Below are positions 44,248-52,259 of a stretch of 64,000 nt of DNA, one piece after another; the stretch's first letter is position 1; the number at the start of each line of letters is the position of its first letter. The position numbers and the translations under genes were made by a program. A model generated the notes under the pieces. It had not been told where the DNA came from, searched no databases, and worked only from the letters and a program-made list of their open reading frames with translations. The DNA comes from an uncultured Maribacter sp. (GTDB taxonomy: Bacteria; Bacteroidota; Bacteroidia; Flavobacteriales; Flavobacteriaceae), in assembly GCF_947495965.1 (NCBI RefSeq), contig NZ_CANMBB010000004.1, forward strand, positions 248,001 through 312,000. Direction: 5' to 3'.

Positions 44248-45771
44248 ATGAAAAAATCACTTATTCTAGCGGCTTCAATGGCCCTAATTTTTAGTTCATG
44301 CATTAATGATGACAATACGGACTTTGATGGCGATAAAGATATTGATGTATCTGCATTAACCTTTACAAAATTAAGCACTTCTATTAATGGTGCAGGAGAC
44401 GAAGGCTTTTCAGAAATTAGTGCATTTGATTCCAAAACTAATAAGCTATTTGTAGTAAACCCAAATGAACAAGAAATATCTGTTTGGGATATATCTAACC
44501 CATCTGCAACAGTAAAAGTAACTTCTATACCGTTAACAGGAACACCAAATAGTGTTGCAACTATGAATGGATTGTTGGCAGTTGCTGTAGAAAATGACCC
44601 AAAACAATTAAATGGACAAATAGTTACTTTTAATACAGAAACACAAGAGCAGGAAAACATTTATGATGCAGGAGCTTTACCAGATATGGTAACTTTTAGC
44701 CCAGATGGTAAATATATTATTTCTGCAAATGAAGGGGAGCCAAATGATGCATATACTGTAGATCCAGAAGGTTCTATTTCTATAATTAATGTAGAAAAAA
44801 ATGAAATAAACACCTTGTTTTTTGGAGCATTTAATGGGCAAACAATAGGAAATGGATTTCGTGTTTTTGGACCAGGAGCATCTTTTAGCGAAGATGTAGA
44901 GCCAGAATATGTAGCCGTTTCAGAAGATAGTAAGTTTGCTTACATTACATTACAAGAGAATAATGGTATTGCAGTAGTAGATTTACAAGCAATGGCAATA
45001 ACAAATATATATGGTTTAGGTGTAAAAGATTTTTCTCTTCCAGAAAATACTATGGATGCTAGTAATAAAGATGATATTGTTGGTAATTTTAAAAACTGGC
45101 CAGTTTTAAGCTTTTATATGCCAGATGCTATTACATATGCAAAAATTAACAAATCGGAATACATAATTACAGCTAACGAAGGAGATTCTAGAGATTATGA
45201 TGGGTTTTCTGAAGAAGAAAGAGTTAAAGATTTAACTTTAGATGCAACTGTTTTTCCTAACGCAGCAGAATTACAATTAGACGAAAATTTAGGGCGTTTA
45301 AAAATCACAACAGCTAATGGGGATACTGATGGCGATGGAGATTTTGACCAAATTTATGGTTACGGTGGTCGTTCTTTTACGATATGGGATACTGCAGGAT
45401 CAAAAATATATGACAGCGGTGATCAAATTGGGAAAAAAACATTGGAATTAAATCCAGAGCTTTTTAATAATGATGAAGGAGATGTAGATGATCGTAGCGA
45501 TGATAAAGGAGCAGAGCCAGAATCTGTTACTACTTTAAAAATAGGAAATAGCACCTTACTTTTTGTTGGATTAGAAAGAACAGGAGGAGTAATGGTTTAC
45601 GACATAACAACGCCAACTGCACCGGTTTTTGTAAACTGGTTATATAACGCAGAAGATATTGCTCCAGAAGGATTATTAGTTATTCCTAGTGAGCAAAGCC
45701 CAACTAAAGAAAATTTATTAGTAGTAACTAATGAAGTGTCTAATACGATTACTATTTACGAAATTAAATAA
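44248..45771 (+). CDS. Choice-of-anchor I beta-propeller lipoprotein
   Basis: Exported lipoprotein of 507 aa with lipobox FSSC (about Cys18) followed by an acidic stretch NDDNTDFDGDKD. Acidic residues after the Cys are a known surface-export signal of Bacteroidota lipoproteins, so exposure on the cell surface is likely (inference). The body is a beta-propeller seen from repeats such as NKLFVVNPNEQEISVWDIS, PDMVTFSPDGKYIISANEGEPND and ITANEGDSRDYDGFSEEERVKDL. This is the pattern of the choice-of-anchor I family, sometimes annotated as alkaline phosphatase-like. No enzymatic motif is evident. Its own terminator follows. Confidence 0.85.
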   Translation: MKKSLILAASMALIFSSCINDDNTDFDGDKDIDVSALTFTKLSTSINGAGDEGFSEISAFDSKTNKLFVVNPNEQEISVWDISNPSATVKVTSIPLTGTPNSVATMNGLLAVAVENDPKQLNGQIVTFNTETQEQENIYDAGALPDMVTFSPDGKYIISANEGEPNDAYTVDPEGSISIINVEKNEINTLFFGAFNGQTIGNGFRVFGPGASFSEDVEPEYVAVSEDSKFAYITLQENNGIAVVDLQAMAITNIYGLGVKDFSLPENTMDASNKDDIVGNFKNWPVLSFYMPDAITYAKINKSEYIITANEGDSRDYDGFSEEERVKDLTLDATVFPNAAELQLDENLGRLKITTANGDTDGDGDFDQIYGYGGRSFTIWDTAGSKIYDSGDQIGKKTLELNPELFNNDEGDVDDRSDDKGAEPESVTTLKIGNSTLLFVGLERTGGVMVYDITTPTAPVFVNWLYNAEDIAPEGLLVIPSEQSPTKENLLVVTNEVSNTITIYEIK

Positions 45772-45790
45772 GTTATTATTATATTTTATA

Positions 45791-45833
45791 AAATCTCAAA
45801 ATTTACATATTAATGTAAATTTTGAGATTTTTG
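45791..45833 (+). terminator. Intrinsic terminator after the propeller lipoprotein
   Basis: An 18-bp perfect stem, AAATCTCAAAATTTACAT (45791-45808) with its complement at 45813-45830, and a 4-nt loop are followed by TT. Confidence 0.85.
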
Positions 45834-45887
45834 TATATAAGAAATCTATCAACATATTATTCTTATCTTTTATTTAAGTATTAGCAC

Positions 45888-45895
45888 TACCTTTG
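45888..45895 (+). promoter_or_regulatory. -7 promoter element of der
   Basis: TACCTTTG matches TAnnTTTG exactly, 17 nt before the der start codon. Confidence 0.65.
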
Positions 45896-45912
45896 TGGCT
45901 TAATTTTATATT

Positions 45913-47217
45913 ATGAGTGCTATTGTTGCTATTGTAGGGAGGCCAAATGTTGGAAAATCTACATTTTTTAATCGTTTAATCCAAAGAAGAGAAGCTATTG
46001 TAGATGCTGTTAGTGGTGTTACAAGAGACCGTCATTATGGAAAGAGCGACTGGAACGGAAAAGAGTTTTCTTTAATAGATACAGGGGGTTATGTTGTTGG
46101 TAGCGACGATATTTTTGAACAAGAAATAGATAAGCAAGTAGAGCTTGCTATAGAAGAAGCCGATGCTATAATTTTTATGGTAGATGTAGAATCTGGTGTT
46201 ACAGGAATGGATGAGGATGTTTCCAAGTTACTTAGAAGAGTAAATAAACCAGTATTTTTAGCAGTTAATAAGGTAGATAATGCTATGCGTGCAGAAGACG
46301 CTGTAGAATTTTATAATCTTGGGTTAGGAGATTTTTATACGCTTTCTAGTATAAATGGTAGTGGTTCAGGGGAACTTTTAGATGCAATTGTAGAAGTCCT
46401 TCCAGAAGTAGAAGAAGAGAAAAGTGAGCTTCCTAGGTTTGCAGTTGTTGGTAGGCCAAATGCAGGAAAATCTTCGTTTATAAATGCATTAATTGGAGAA
46501 GACCGTTATATAGTGACTGATATTGCTGGCACAACCAGAGATAGTATAGATACTAAATATAATCGTTTTGGGTTTGAATTTAATTTAGTAGATACAGCAG
46601 GTATTCGCCGTAAGGCAAAAGTTAAAGAAGATTTAGAGTTTTATTCAGTAATGCGTTCTGTAAGAGCTATAGAACATAGTGACGTTTGTTTGTTGTTGTT
46701 AGATGCCACTCGTGGTTTTGATGGGCAGGTAGAAAATATTTTCTGGTTGGCGCAAAGAAATAATAAGGGTATTGTAATCTTGGTAAATAAATGGGACTTA
46801 GTAGAAGACAAGGAGACAAATACCATAAAGCATTATACAGATAAAATTAAGAAAGCAATTGAGCCTTTTACAGATGTTCCAATTTTATTTATATCCGTAT
46901 TAACTAAGCAACGTATTTTTAAAGCTATAGAAACCGCTGTGGAAGTCTATAATAATAGAAACATAAAGATACCTACACGTAAGTTTAATGATACGATGTT
47001 GCCTATTATAGAGAATTATCCACCGCCAGCATATAAAGGTAAGTTTGTGAAGATTAAATTTTGTATGCAACTGCCAACGCCATATCCGCAATTTGCATTC
47101 TTTTGTAATTTACCGCAATATGTTCGCGAGCCATATAAGCGTTATTTAGAGAATAAATTAAGAGAAAACTTTAATTTTTCTGGAGTTCCTATTAGTGTGT
47201 TTATGCGTAAAAAATAA
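45913..47217 (+). CDS. der: GTPase Der (EngA)
   Basis: Essential GTPase for 50S ribosomal subunit assembly, 434 aa. Two G domains in tandem are diagnostic: GRPNVGKST (8-16) with DTGG and NKVD, and GRPNAGKSS with [10 protein letters not shown] and NKWD. A C-terminal KH-like domain ends [12 protein letters not shown]. It is a single-gene unit with its own TACCTTTG promoter. It lies close to era in this genome, but the genes are separated by the propeller lipoprotein. Confidence 0.97.
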   Translation: MSAIVAIVGRPNVGKSTFFNRLIQRREAIVDAVSGVTRDRHYGKSDWNGKEFSLIDTGGYVVGSDDIFEQEIDKQVELAIEEADAIIFMVDVESGVTGMDEDVSKLLRRVNKPVFLAVNKVDNAMRAEDAVEFYNLGLGDFYTLSSINGSGSGELLDAIVEVLPEVEEEKSELPRFAVVGRPNAGKSSFINALIGEDRYIVTDIAGTTRDSIDTKYNRFGFEFNLVDTAGIRRKAKVKEDLEFYSVMRSVRAIEHSDVCLLLLDATRGFDGQVENIFWLAQRNNKGIVILVNKWDLVEDKETNTIKHYTDKIKKAIEPFTDVPILFISVLTKQRIFKAIETAVEVYNNRNIKIPTRKFNDTMLPIIENYPPPAYKGKFVKIKFCMQLPTPYPQFAFFCNLPQYVREPYKRYLENKLRENFNFSGVPISVFMRKK

Positions 47218-47806
47218 AAAAACATAGTTTTTTTAAGTCGCTTTTGGGGCGTTTCTTTTATTTATTAGTCGGTAAAGTGTTGTTTTTTAGTGATTTGTGT
47301 AAATTTAGATGTTTCTGTACATAGAAGAAAAAATACCGCTCAGCGGATATTTCACAATCCATCGAATATTTTATGCGTTGCTCGAATCTTAAGTCCAAAT
47401 ATTCCACACTTCTCGTTTTACTAATAAACCCAAGTATTATGGATGATAAATCTACTTTTAATGATTACTTAGTTTATTCGTATTGTGCTTTTTGTATTTT
47501 ATGGGGAGCATACTTAGTATTTTTTGCGGACTAACAATTTTGGAAAACATACCCTTGAGGCTTAGTAGGTCTCAAGGGATAAATCCACTGCCTAAAAAAA
47601 GAAAGAAATAGAGTATATTTTGGAATTTTGTTAATCAATCAATTCCCTTGTTGAATGCTTAAATCTTTGTTACTTCCTTTTAAATATAGCGTAATTAGAA
47701 TTTGGGCAATGGAATTAATGAAAATTTTTTAATGTAGAAAATTAACGAATAACCTGTATTTGTTTTACATTTAGATACTAATAACGGATTCTATTAATTT
47801 CTGAAT
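47218..47806. other. 590-bp intergenic region after der
   Basis: Mostly non-coding in appearance. It holds a possible 31-codon ORF at 47439-47534 (listed separately), a hairpin CCCTTGAG/CTCAAGGG (47552-47578) and a small CCGC/GCGG hairpin near 47337. Base composition in the first half (CCGCTCAGCGG, CATCGAATATTTTATGCG) is less AT-rich than usual intergenic DNA here. No tRNA or known RNA fold is recognised. Confidence 0.5.
47439..47534 (+). CDS. Possible 31-residue single-pass membrane peptide
   Basis: ATG at 47439 opens 31 codons ending TAA at 47532-47534. The peptide starts with a polar acidic part (MDDKSTFNDY) and has one hydrophobic stretch (LVYSYCAFCILWGAYLVFFA) long enough to cross a membrane. 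A hairpin lies 18 nt downstream. I see no close Shine-Dalgarno sequence, but these are rare in this group. It could be chance; the separation of a polar head and a clean hydrophobic segment makes it worth listing. Confidence 0.35.
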   Translation: MDDKSTFNDYLVYSYCAFCILWGAYLVFFAD

Positions 47807-49006
47807 ATGGGTAAATTTGTAAATTGTCTTTTGTGTATAATTTTTTTTATTACTAATAGCGCATGTAATAATCCTGATGTTTATGCAATACCTACTTTTG
47901 CTGAAGATTTAGAAGTTATAAACTCGGTTACTTCTCCTGTTATTTTAAAAGATGGAGAAAGGCAAATAGTTGTTTCAAGTGACTTTCAGGGGAGAGTATT
48001 TACAAGTACGTCTCAGGGTTTAAACGGGATGAGCAATGGCTGGTTTAATAAAAAGATTTTACTTAGTGATAGTGTTCTTGTAAATAGAAGTAAACTAGGA
48101 GGAGAAGGTAGAATATGGTTTGGTCCAGATCAAGGGCCAAATACTATTTTTTTTGATATTGATAAAGTTTCTGGGGAACAAAAACATGCCGCGCCAAAAG
48201 ACTTAGACACATTATCATTTAAAATTGTACAGCAATCTTCAATGGCTGTTACATTACAGAATAAATTACGAATTAAGAATTTAAAAGGGTTTCAGTTTTT
48301 TATTGATGTAAAAAGAAATATAGAAATACTAAAGGAAGATTACGTAGCAGATTTTTTGGGAGATAGTTTTTTTAATGAATTGTCTTTTGTTGGTTATAAA
48401 ACCAATACAAAAATGACAAATGTTGGTGAGCAGGATTGGTCTAAAGAATCTGGGCTTATTTCTTTGTGGGATTTAGGGTGCTACCATCCAACACCAAAAA
48501 CAACGGTAATTATTCCTTTAAAAGAAAATCCAGAAAATGCTACAGTTTATTTTACAGAAATTGATAGTTCAAGAATTGTAATTAAAAACAATTTTCTTTT
48601 TTATAAGGCAGATGCAAATTATTTAAATAAAATTGGAACTCTTGCAGAGTATACATTACCTTATTTTGGTAGTTACAGTCCAGAATTAAACTCTTTAACC
48701 ATTGTAAAATTTAGTTTTAATTCTTTAGATAAAGAGTATGTAAATGCACACCCAGTAAATGTGGAAAATCAATATAGGGGAGATGTTATAAATGTTTTTA
48801 ATGATGGTGTTTGGAACAATGTAGGTCCTTTTGGTCCTTTTTATGAATTAGAGACATCATCTCCTGCCAAAGAATTAAAAGTAGGAGAGAGTATAAGTCA
48901 TTTTCAAGAAGTATATCATTTTAATGGTTCGGAAGCTGAGCTTAATAAAATTTCCGAAAAAATATTTGGGATAAAATTAAAAACAGTACAAGACGCTTTA
49001 CCTTAG
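47807..49006 (+). CDS. DUF6786 family exported protein
   Basis: Protein of 399 aa with an N-terminal export signal ending near FFITNSAC; Cys20 may be lipidated, though the lipobox (NSAC) is imperfect. The body matches the DUF6786 pattern: IVVSSDFQGRVFTSTSQGLNG, GWFNKKIL, GGEGRIWFGPDQGPNTIFFD, and late GPFGPFYELETSSPAKELKVGESISHFQ. The fold suggested by such glycine-aromatic patterns is galactose-mutarotase-like, so a carbohydrate-related role is possible but not shown. It stands alone and is convergent with the TPM gene, 8 bp apart. Confidence 0.72.
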   Translation: MGKFVNCLLCIIFFITNSACNNPDVYAIPTFAEDLEVINSVTSPVILKDGERQIVVSSDFQGRVFTSTSQGLNGMSNGWFNKKILLSDSVLVNRSKLGGEGRIWFGPDQGPNTIFFDIDKVSGEQKHAAPKDLDTLSFKIVQQSSMAVTLQNKLRIKNLKGFQFFIDVKRNIEILKEDYVADFLGDSFFNELSFVGYKTNTKMTNVGEQDWSKESGLISLWDLGCYHPTPKTTVIIPLKENPENATVYFTEIDSSRIVIKNNFLFYKADANYLNKIGTLAEYTLPYFGSYSPELNSLTIVKFSFNSLDKEYVNAHPVNVENQYRGDVINVFNDGVWNNVGPFGPFYELETSSPAKELKVGESISHFQEVYHFNGSEAELNKISEKIFGIKLKTVQDALP

Positions 49007-49014
49007 AAGGGGTT

Positions 49015-49806
49015 TTACCATCCACCAGACGCGCCGCCGCCGCCAAAGCCGCCGCCGCCAAAACCACCACTGAATCCACCTCCACCTCCGAAGCCACCGC
49101 TTCCAAAGCCTCCACTAGAAGAGCCGCCACGTCCCATATTACTTAGAATAATAATATCTCTAAAGTCTAATCCAGAACCTCGTTTGCCACCTTTGTTGTT
49201 ATGATTATTTCCTTTTCTATTCCATAAGATTATTAGAATAATAAAGAAAATAATAAATGGTAAAAAGGCCTCAAATGGTATCCCTTCGTTAAAAGTTCTA
49301 TCTTCTGTAAATTCTCCGTTTAAGACTTTTATAATTGCATCGGTGCCTTTATTGAGTCCGCCATAGTAATCATTTTGTTTAAATTTAGGAATAATTACGG
49401 TTTCTATAATTCTGCGAGACATGGCATCGGTTAAAGAGCCTTCTAAACCATAACCTGTATTTATAGCAATTTTACGGTCGTCTCTAGCAAGCAATACTAA
49501 TACGCCATTATCTTTTCCTTTTTGACCAATTCCCCATTTTTGTCCCCAATTTGCTCCTAAGTAGGTTATATTTTCACCTTTGGTAGAACTAATTATAGCA
49601 ACTACTATTTGTGTTGAGGTACTATCTGCGTATTGGGTAAGTTTTCTGGTAAGTATTTTGTTTTGAGATTCAGATAACAGACCAATATAGTCATAAACAC
49701 TAGTTTGGTTTTGTTTACCAGGTTTTTCTGGAATATTAAATTGCGCTTGTGAAATAGTCCAAAAGCATAAGAAAAGAAGAAGAAAACTACCCTTTAGATA
49801 TTTCAT
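49015..49806 (-). CDS. TPM-domain protein with glycine-rich C-terminus (YgcG-like)
   Basis: Protein of 263 aa with a signal peptide ending at ISQAQ, a TPM domain (about 35-165: VYDYIGLLSESQNKILTRKL, GKDNGVLVLLARDDRKIAINTGYGLEG), one transmembrane helix (about 177-190) and a tail of Gly-Gly-Phe repeats (GGGGFGGGG type) ending ASGGW. This layout is that of YgcG/Psb32-like proteins. It overlaps the next TPM gene by 20 bp, and LemA lies upstream; the three form the well-known LemA-TPM cluster, probably membrane-associated, of unknown function. The GC-rich codons of the tail stand out in an AT-rich genome. Confidence 0.9.
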   Translation of the reverse strand: MKYLKGSFLLLFLCFWTISQAQFNIPEKPGKQNQTSVYDYIGLLSESQNKILTRKLTQYADSTSTQIVVAIISSTKGENITYLGANWGQKWGIGQKGKDNGVLVLLARDDRKIAINTGYGLEGSLTDAMSRRIIETVIIPKFKQNDYYGGLNKGTDAIIKVLNGEFTEDRTFNEGIPFEAFLPFIIFFIILIILWNRKGNNHNNKGGKRGSGLDFRDIIILSNMGRGGSSSGGFGSGGFGGGGGFSGGFGGGGFGGGGASGGW

Positions 49807-50224
49807 TACTTAATTCATTAGTGTCGCCATGTAGCCATGGAAAATGTTCTTCTAGCTCTTTACCAGCTTTTAAAACACCATTAATAATTCCTTCTTTAAA
49901 GTTACCGGCAACAAAATCTTTACGTATACCTTCTTTGGTAGCATCCCAAAAGTTGTTGGGTACAACTTTGTCTATACCTTTATCACCGTAAATTGCAAAT
50001 TTTCGGTCATTAACAGCAATGTAAAGAAGTACTCCATTTTCTTGTTTGGTATTATCCATTTTAAGAAAATGAAAAACTTCTTTAGCTCTATCTAATAAGT
50101 CTAATCGAGAGTGTGCTTCAATGTGTACACGAATTTCACCAGAAGTATTTTTCTCTGCTTTAATTATAGCATCTACAATTTCTTGCTCTTCTTCTGCTGT
50201 TAAAAATTCTTCTACTCTAGACAT
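49787..50224 (-). CDS. Second TPM-domain protein
   Basis: A 145-aa protein that consists almost only of a TPM domain (FLTAEEEQEIVDAIIKAEKNTSGEIRVHIE, ENGVLLYIAVNDRKFAIYGDKGI). There is no signal peptide, so it is probably cytosolic or faces the cytoplasm, unlike its neighbour. It lies between lemA (5 bp) and the YgcG-like gene (20-bp overlap) in one operon. Function unknown. Confidence 0.9.
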   Translation of the reverse strand: MSRVEEFLTAEEEQEIVDAIIKAEKNTSGEIRVHIEAHSRLDLLDRAKEVFHFLKMDNTKQENGVLLYIAVNDRKFAIYGDKGIDKVVPNNFWDATKEGIRKDFVAGNFKEGIINGVLKAGKELEEHFPWLHGDTNELSNEISKG

Positions 50225-50229
50225 TAATT

Positions 50230-50829
50230 TTATTTAAAATCAAAGTTAACATCAGGAGCTTCTTCAGAGCCAGCTTCGGCTTTAAAGTATGCTAGTTCAT
50301 CAAAATTAAATATACCAGCTAAAATAGATCCAGGGAATTTCTTGATCAAAACATTGTACGGTTCTACAGTTGCATTAAAACGGTCTCTTGCAACATTAAT
50401 TCTATTTTCAGTACCTTCTAACTGTGACTGTAATTCTAAAAAGTTTTGGTTTGCTTTTAAATCGGGGTAACGCTCTACCGTAACTAAAAGGCTTTTTAAA
50501 GCACCGCTAAGACCACCCTGAACTTTATTAAATTGCGCAAGTTGCTCTGGCGTTATATTTGTTGGGTCTATAGATACAGATGTAGCTTTTGCTCTTGCCT
50601 CTATAACATCGGTTAAGGTTCCACGTTCAAAATCTGCTGCGCCTTGTACTGTTTTTACTAAATTACCAATAAGATCATTCCTTCTTTGGTAAGCACTTTC
50701 TACATTTGCCCATGTTTTAGTAGAGGTTTCTTTTAGTTGTACAGCGGTATTGTTAAAGCCTACTGCCCATTGGTAAATTCCAAATGCTAATACTCCAAGT
50801 ACTAGTAAAGCAATTAATCCTTTTTTCAT
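50230..50829 (-). CDS. LemA family protein
   Basis: Protein of 199 aa with one N-terminal transmembrane helix (GLIALLVLGVLAFGIYQWAV) and a helical-bundle LemA domain: YQRRNDLIGNLVKTVQGAADFERGTL, a central helix around NLLVTVERYPDLKANQNF, and ARDRFNATVEPYNVLIKKFPG. Length and pattern are standard. It is first in the LemA-TPM-TPM operon and follows the MerR gene by 19 bp, so the five genes from M23 onward may share a transcript. Confidence 0.93.
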   Translation of the reverse strand: MKKGLIALLVLGVLAFGIYQWAVGFNNTAVQLKETSTKTWANVESAYQRRNDLIGNLVKTVQGAADFERGTLTDVIEARAKATSVSIDPTNITPEQLAQFNKVQGGLSGALKSLLVTVERYPDLKANQNFLELQSQLEGTENRINVARDRFNATVEPYNVLIKKFPGSILAGIFNFDELAYFKAEAGSEEAPDVNFDFK

Positions 50830-50848
50830 AATAGTGTTTATTTAGTGT

Positions 50849-51178
50849 TTATAGGTTGTTCTTTATTTTTATAAGTTCCATTTTTACTTTTTCTAATTTT
50901 TGTATAATATCAAAATTAGATAAAGTTTTGTGTCGCTCTTCTTTTAAATGCGTTTTTGCTCCTTCTAAAGTAAACCCTCTTTCTTTAACAAGGTGGTATA
51001 TTAATTTTAAATTGGTAATGTCCTGTGGTGTAAACTTACGATTGCCCTTAGCATTTTTTTTTGGTTTTAGAACATCAAACTCTTTTTCCCAAAAACGAAT
51101 TAAAGAAGTGTTTACATCAAAAGCTTTGGCAACTTCGCCAATACCATAATATCTTTTTTCTGGTAGTTCTATATGCAT
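50849..51178 (-). CDS. MerR-family regulator
   Basis: Protein of 109 aa containing a MerR-type helix-turn-helix (YYGIGEVAKAFDVNTSLIRFWEKEFDVLKPKKNAKGNRKFTPQDI), followed by a short helical tail with coiled-coil character. There is no C-terminal ligand domain and there are no Cys residues for metal sensing. The start overlaps the stop of the M23 gene by one base (TAATG), indicating coupled translation. In Bacteroidota this MerR gene is commonly found next to M23 peptidase and LemA genes. The target is unknown. Confidence 0.9.
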   Translation of the reverse strand: MHIELPEKRYYGIGEVAKAFDVNTSLIRFWEKEFDVLKPKKNAKGNRKFTPQDITNLKLIYHLVKERGFTLEGAKTHLKEERHKTLSNFDIIQKLEKVKMELIKIKNNL

Positions 51179-52155
51179 TAATCTAGGGATTGATTTTCTT
51201 GATTAGCAAACTTTAGCATATTCTCAAATTCTATAGGCGATAAACTACCATAATAAAAATTAATTGGGTTTATACGATCCTTTTCTTTCCAAACTTCATA
51301 ATGCAAATGCGGAGCTTCGGAACGTCCTGTGCTACCTACAAAGCCAATAAGATCTCCTCGCTTTACTTTTTGCCCTTTTTTTACATTGTATTGGCTTAAG
51401 TGTGCGTATAAACTAAGATAGCCATATCCATGGTCTATACGTATGTGTTTACCGTAACCAGAAGAATTATTGTCTGCTCTAACTATTTTACCATCTCCAG
51501 AGGCATAAATAGGAGTTCCTTTAGGAGCGGTAAAATCCATTCCATAATGCATTTTTCTTGCCTTTGTAAAAGGGTCTGAACGCCAACCGTAACCAGATGC
51601 CATTCTGGTTAAATCTTCATTGTTTATTGGTTGTATAGCTGGTATTGCGGCAAGTAATTTTTCTTTTTCTTCGGCAAGGATAGTAATTTCATCTAAGGAC
51701 TTAGATTGTATAGCCATTTGTTTTTTAATAACATCTAAACGTTTGGTAGTAGCAATTACCATATCAGAATTATTAAAACCTTCTAAGGATTTATATCTAT
51801 TAATACCGCCAAAACCTGCTCTTCTTTGCTCTTCAGGAATAGGGTTTGCTTCAAAATATAGCCTGTAAATATTATTATCTCGATCCTCTATATTAGCAAG
51901 AACGTCTTCAATTTGCTCCATTTTTTTATCTAACAACTCAAACTGAAGTTCGTAGTTTTTTACCTCTCTTTGTAAGGATAGTTCTTTGGGAGTATTAATT
52001 AAATTAGTGTTTAAAAGGAAAATTAATCCTAATAAACCAAATAGAAAAGATCCTAAAAAAAAGAAACTTATGTTTCTATACCGTTTAGATTTTTTTGGTT
52101 CAATCTTACGGTAAGATAACGTATCTGGATCGTAATAATATTTTACTTTAGACAT
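51178..52155 (-). CDS. M23 family metallopeptidase
   Basis: Membrane-anchored peptidoglycan endopeptidase or regulator, 325 aa. A transmembrane helix covers about 27-48, a periplasmic coiled coil follows (about 58-175), and the C-terminal LytM domain has the zinc motifs HYGMDFTAPKGTPIYA (HxxxD) and APHLHYEVW (HxH). The set is complete, so activity is possible. Length fits the flavobacterial type. It is first in a five-gene run with MerR, LemA and two TPM genes, with coupling to MerR. It is divergent from alaS. Confidence 0.92.
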   Translation of the reverse strand: MSKVKYYYDPDTLSYRKIEPKKSKRYRNISFFFLGSFLFGLLGLIFLLNTNLINTPKELSLQREVKNYELQFELLDKKMEQIEDVLANIEDRDNNIYRLYFEANPIPEEQRRAGFGGINRYKSLEGFNNSDMVIATTKRLDVIKKQMAIQSKSLDEITILAEEKEKLLAAIPAIQPINNEDLTRMASGYGWRSDPFTKARKMHYGMDFTAPKGTPIYASGDGKIVRADNNSSGYGKHIRIDHGYGYLSLYAHLSQYNVKKGQKVKRGDLIGFVGSTGRSEAPHLHYEVWKEKDRINPINFYYGSLSPIEFENMLKFANQENQSLD

Positions 52156-52170
52156 GAATAGATTTTATCC

Positions 52171-52178
52171 TATTTTTG
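52171..52178 (+). promoter_or_regulatory. -7 promoter element of alaS
   Basis: TATTTTTG matches TAnnTTTG exactly. It lies 81 nt before the alaS start codon and 15 nt from the divergent M23 start. Confidence 0.5.
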
Positions 52179-52259
52179 TGCTTTAAATATAGCGCAATAA
52201 ACAAATATAAAAATTGTTTTGCAGAAACCATTATTTTTTAAGAAACCTTACCATTTTAG

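Noticed and set aside
47552-47578. Terminator at CCCTTGAG/CTCAAGGG
   Set aside because: The stem is good, but no T-run follows on the plus strand, and the distance from der (335 bp) makes it unlikely as its terminator. It is recorded only as a hairpin.
49020-49130. GC-rich repeats (GCC/CCA/CCT units) that look like a tandem repeat or array
   Set aside because: They encode the Gly-Gly-Phe tail of the TPM protein on the minus strand, a family feature, and have no spacer structure.
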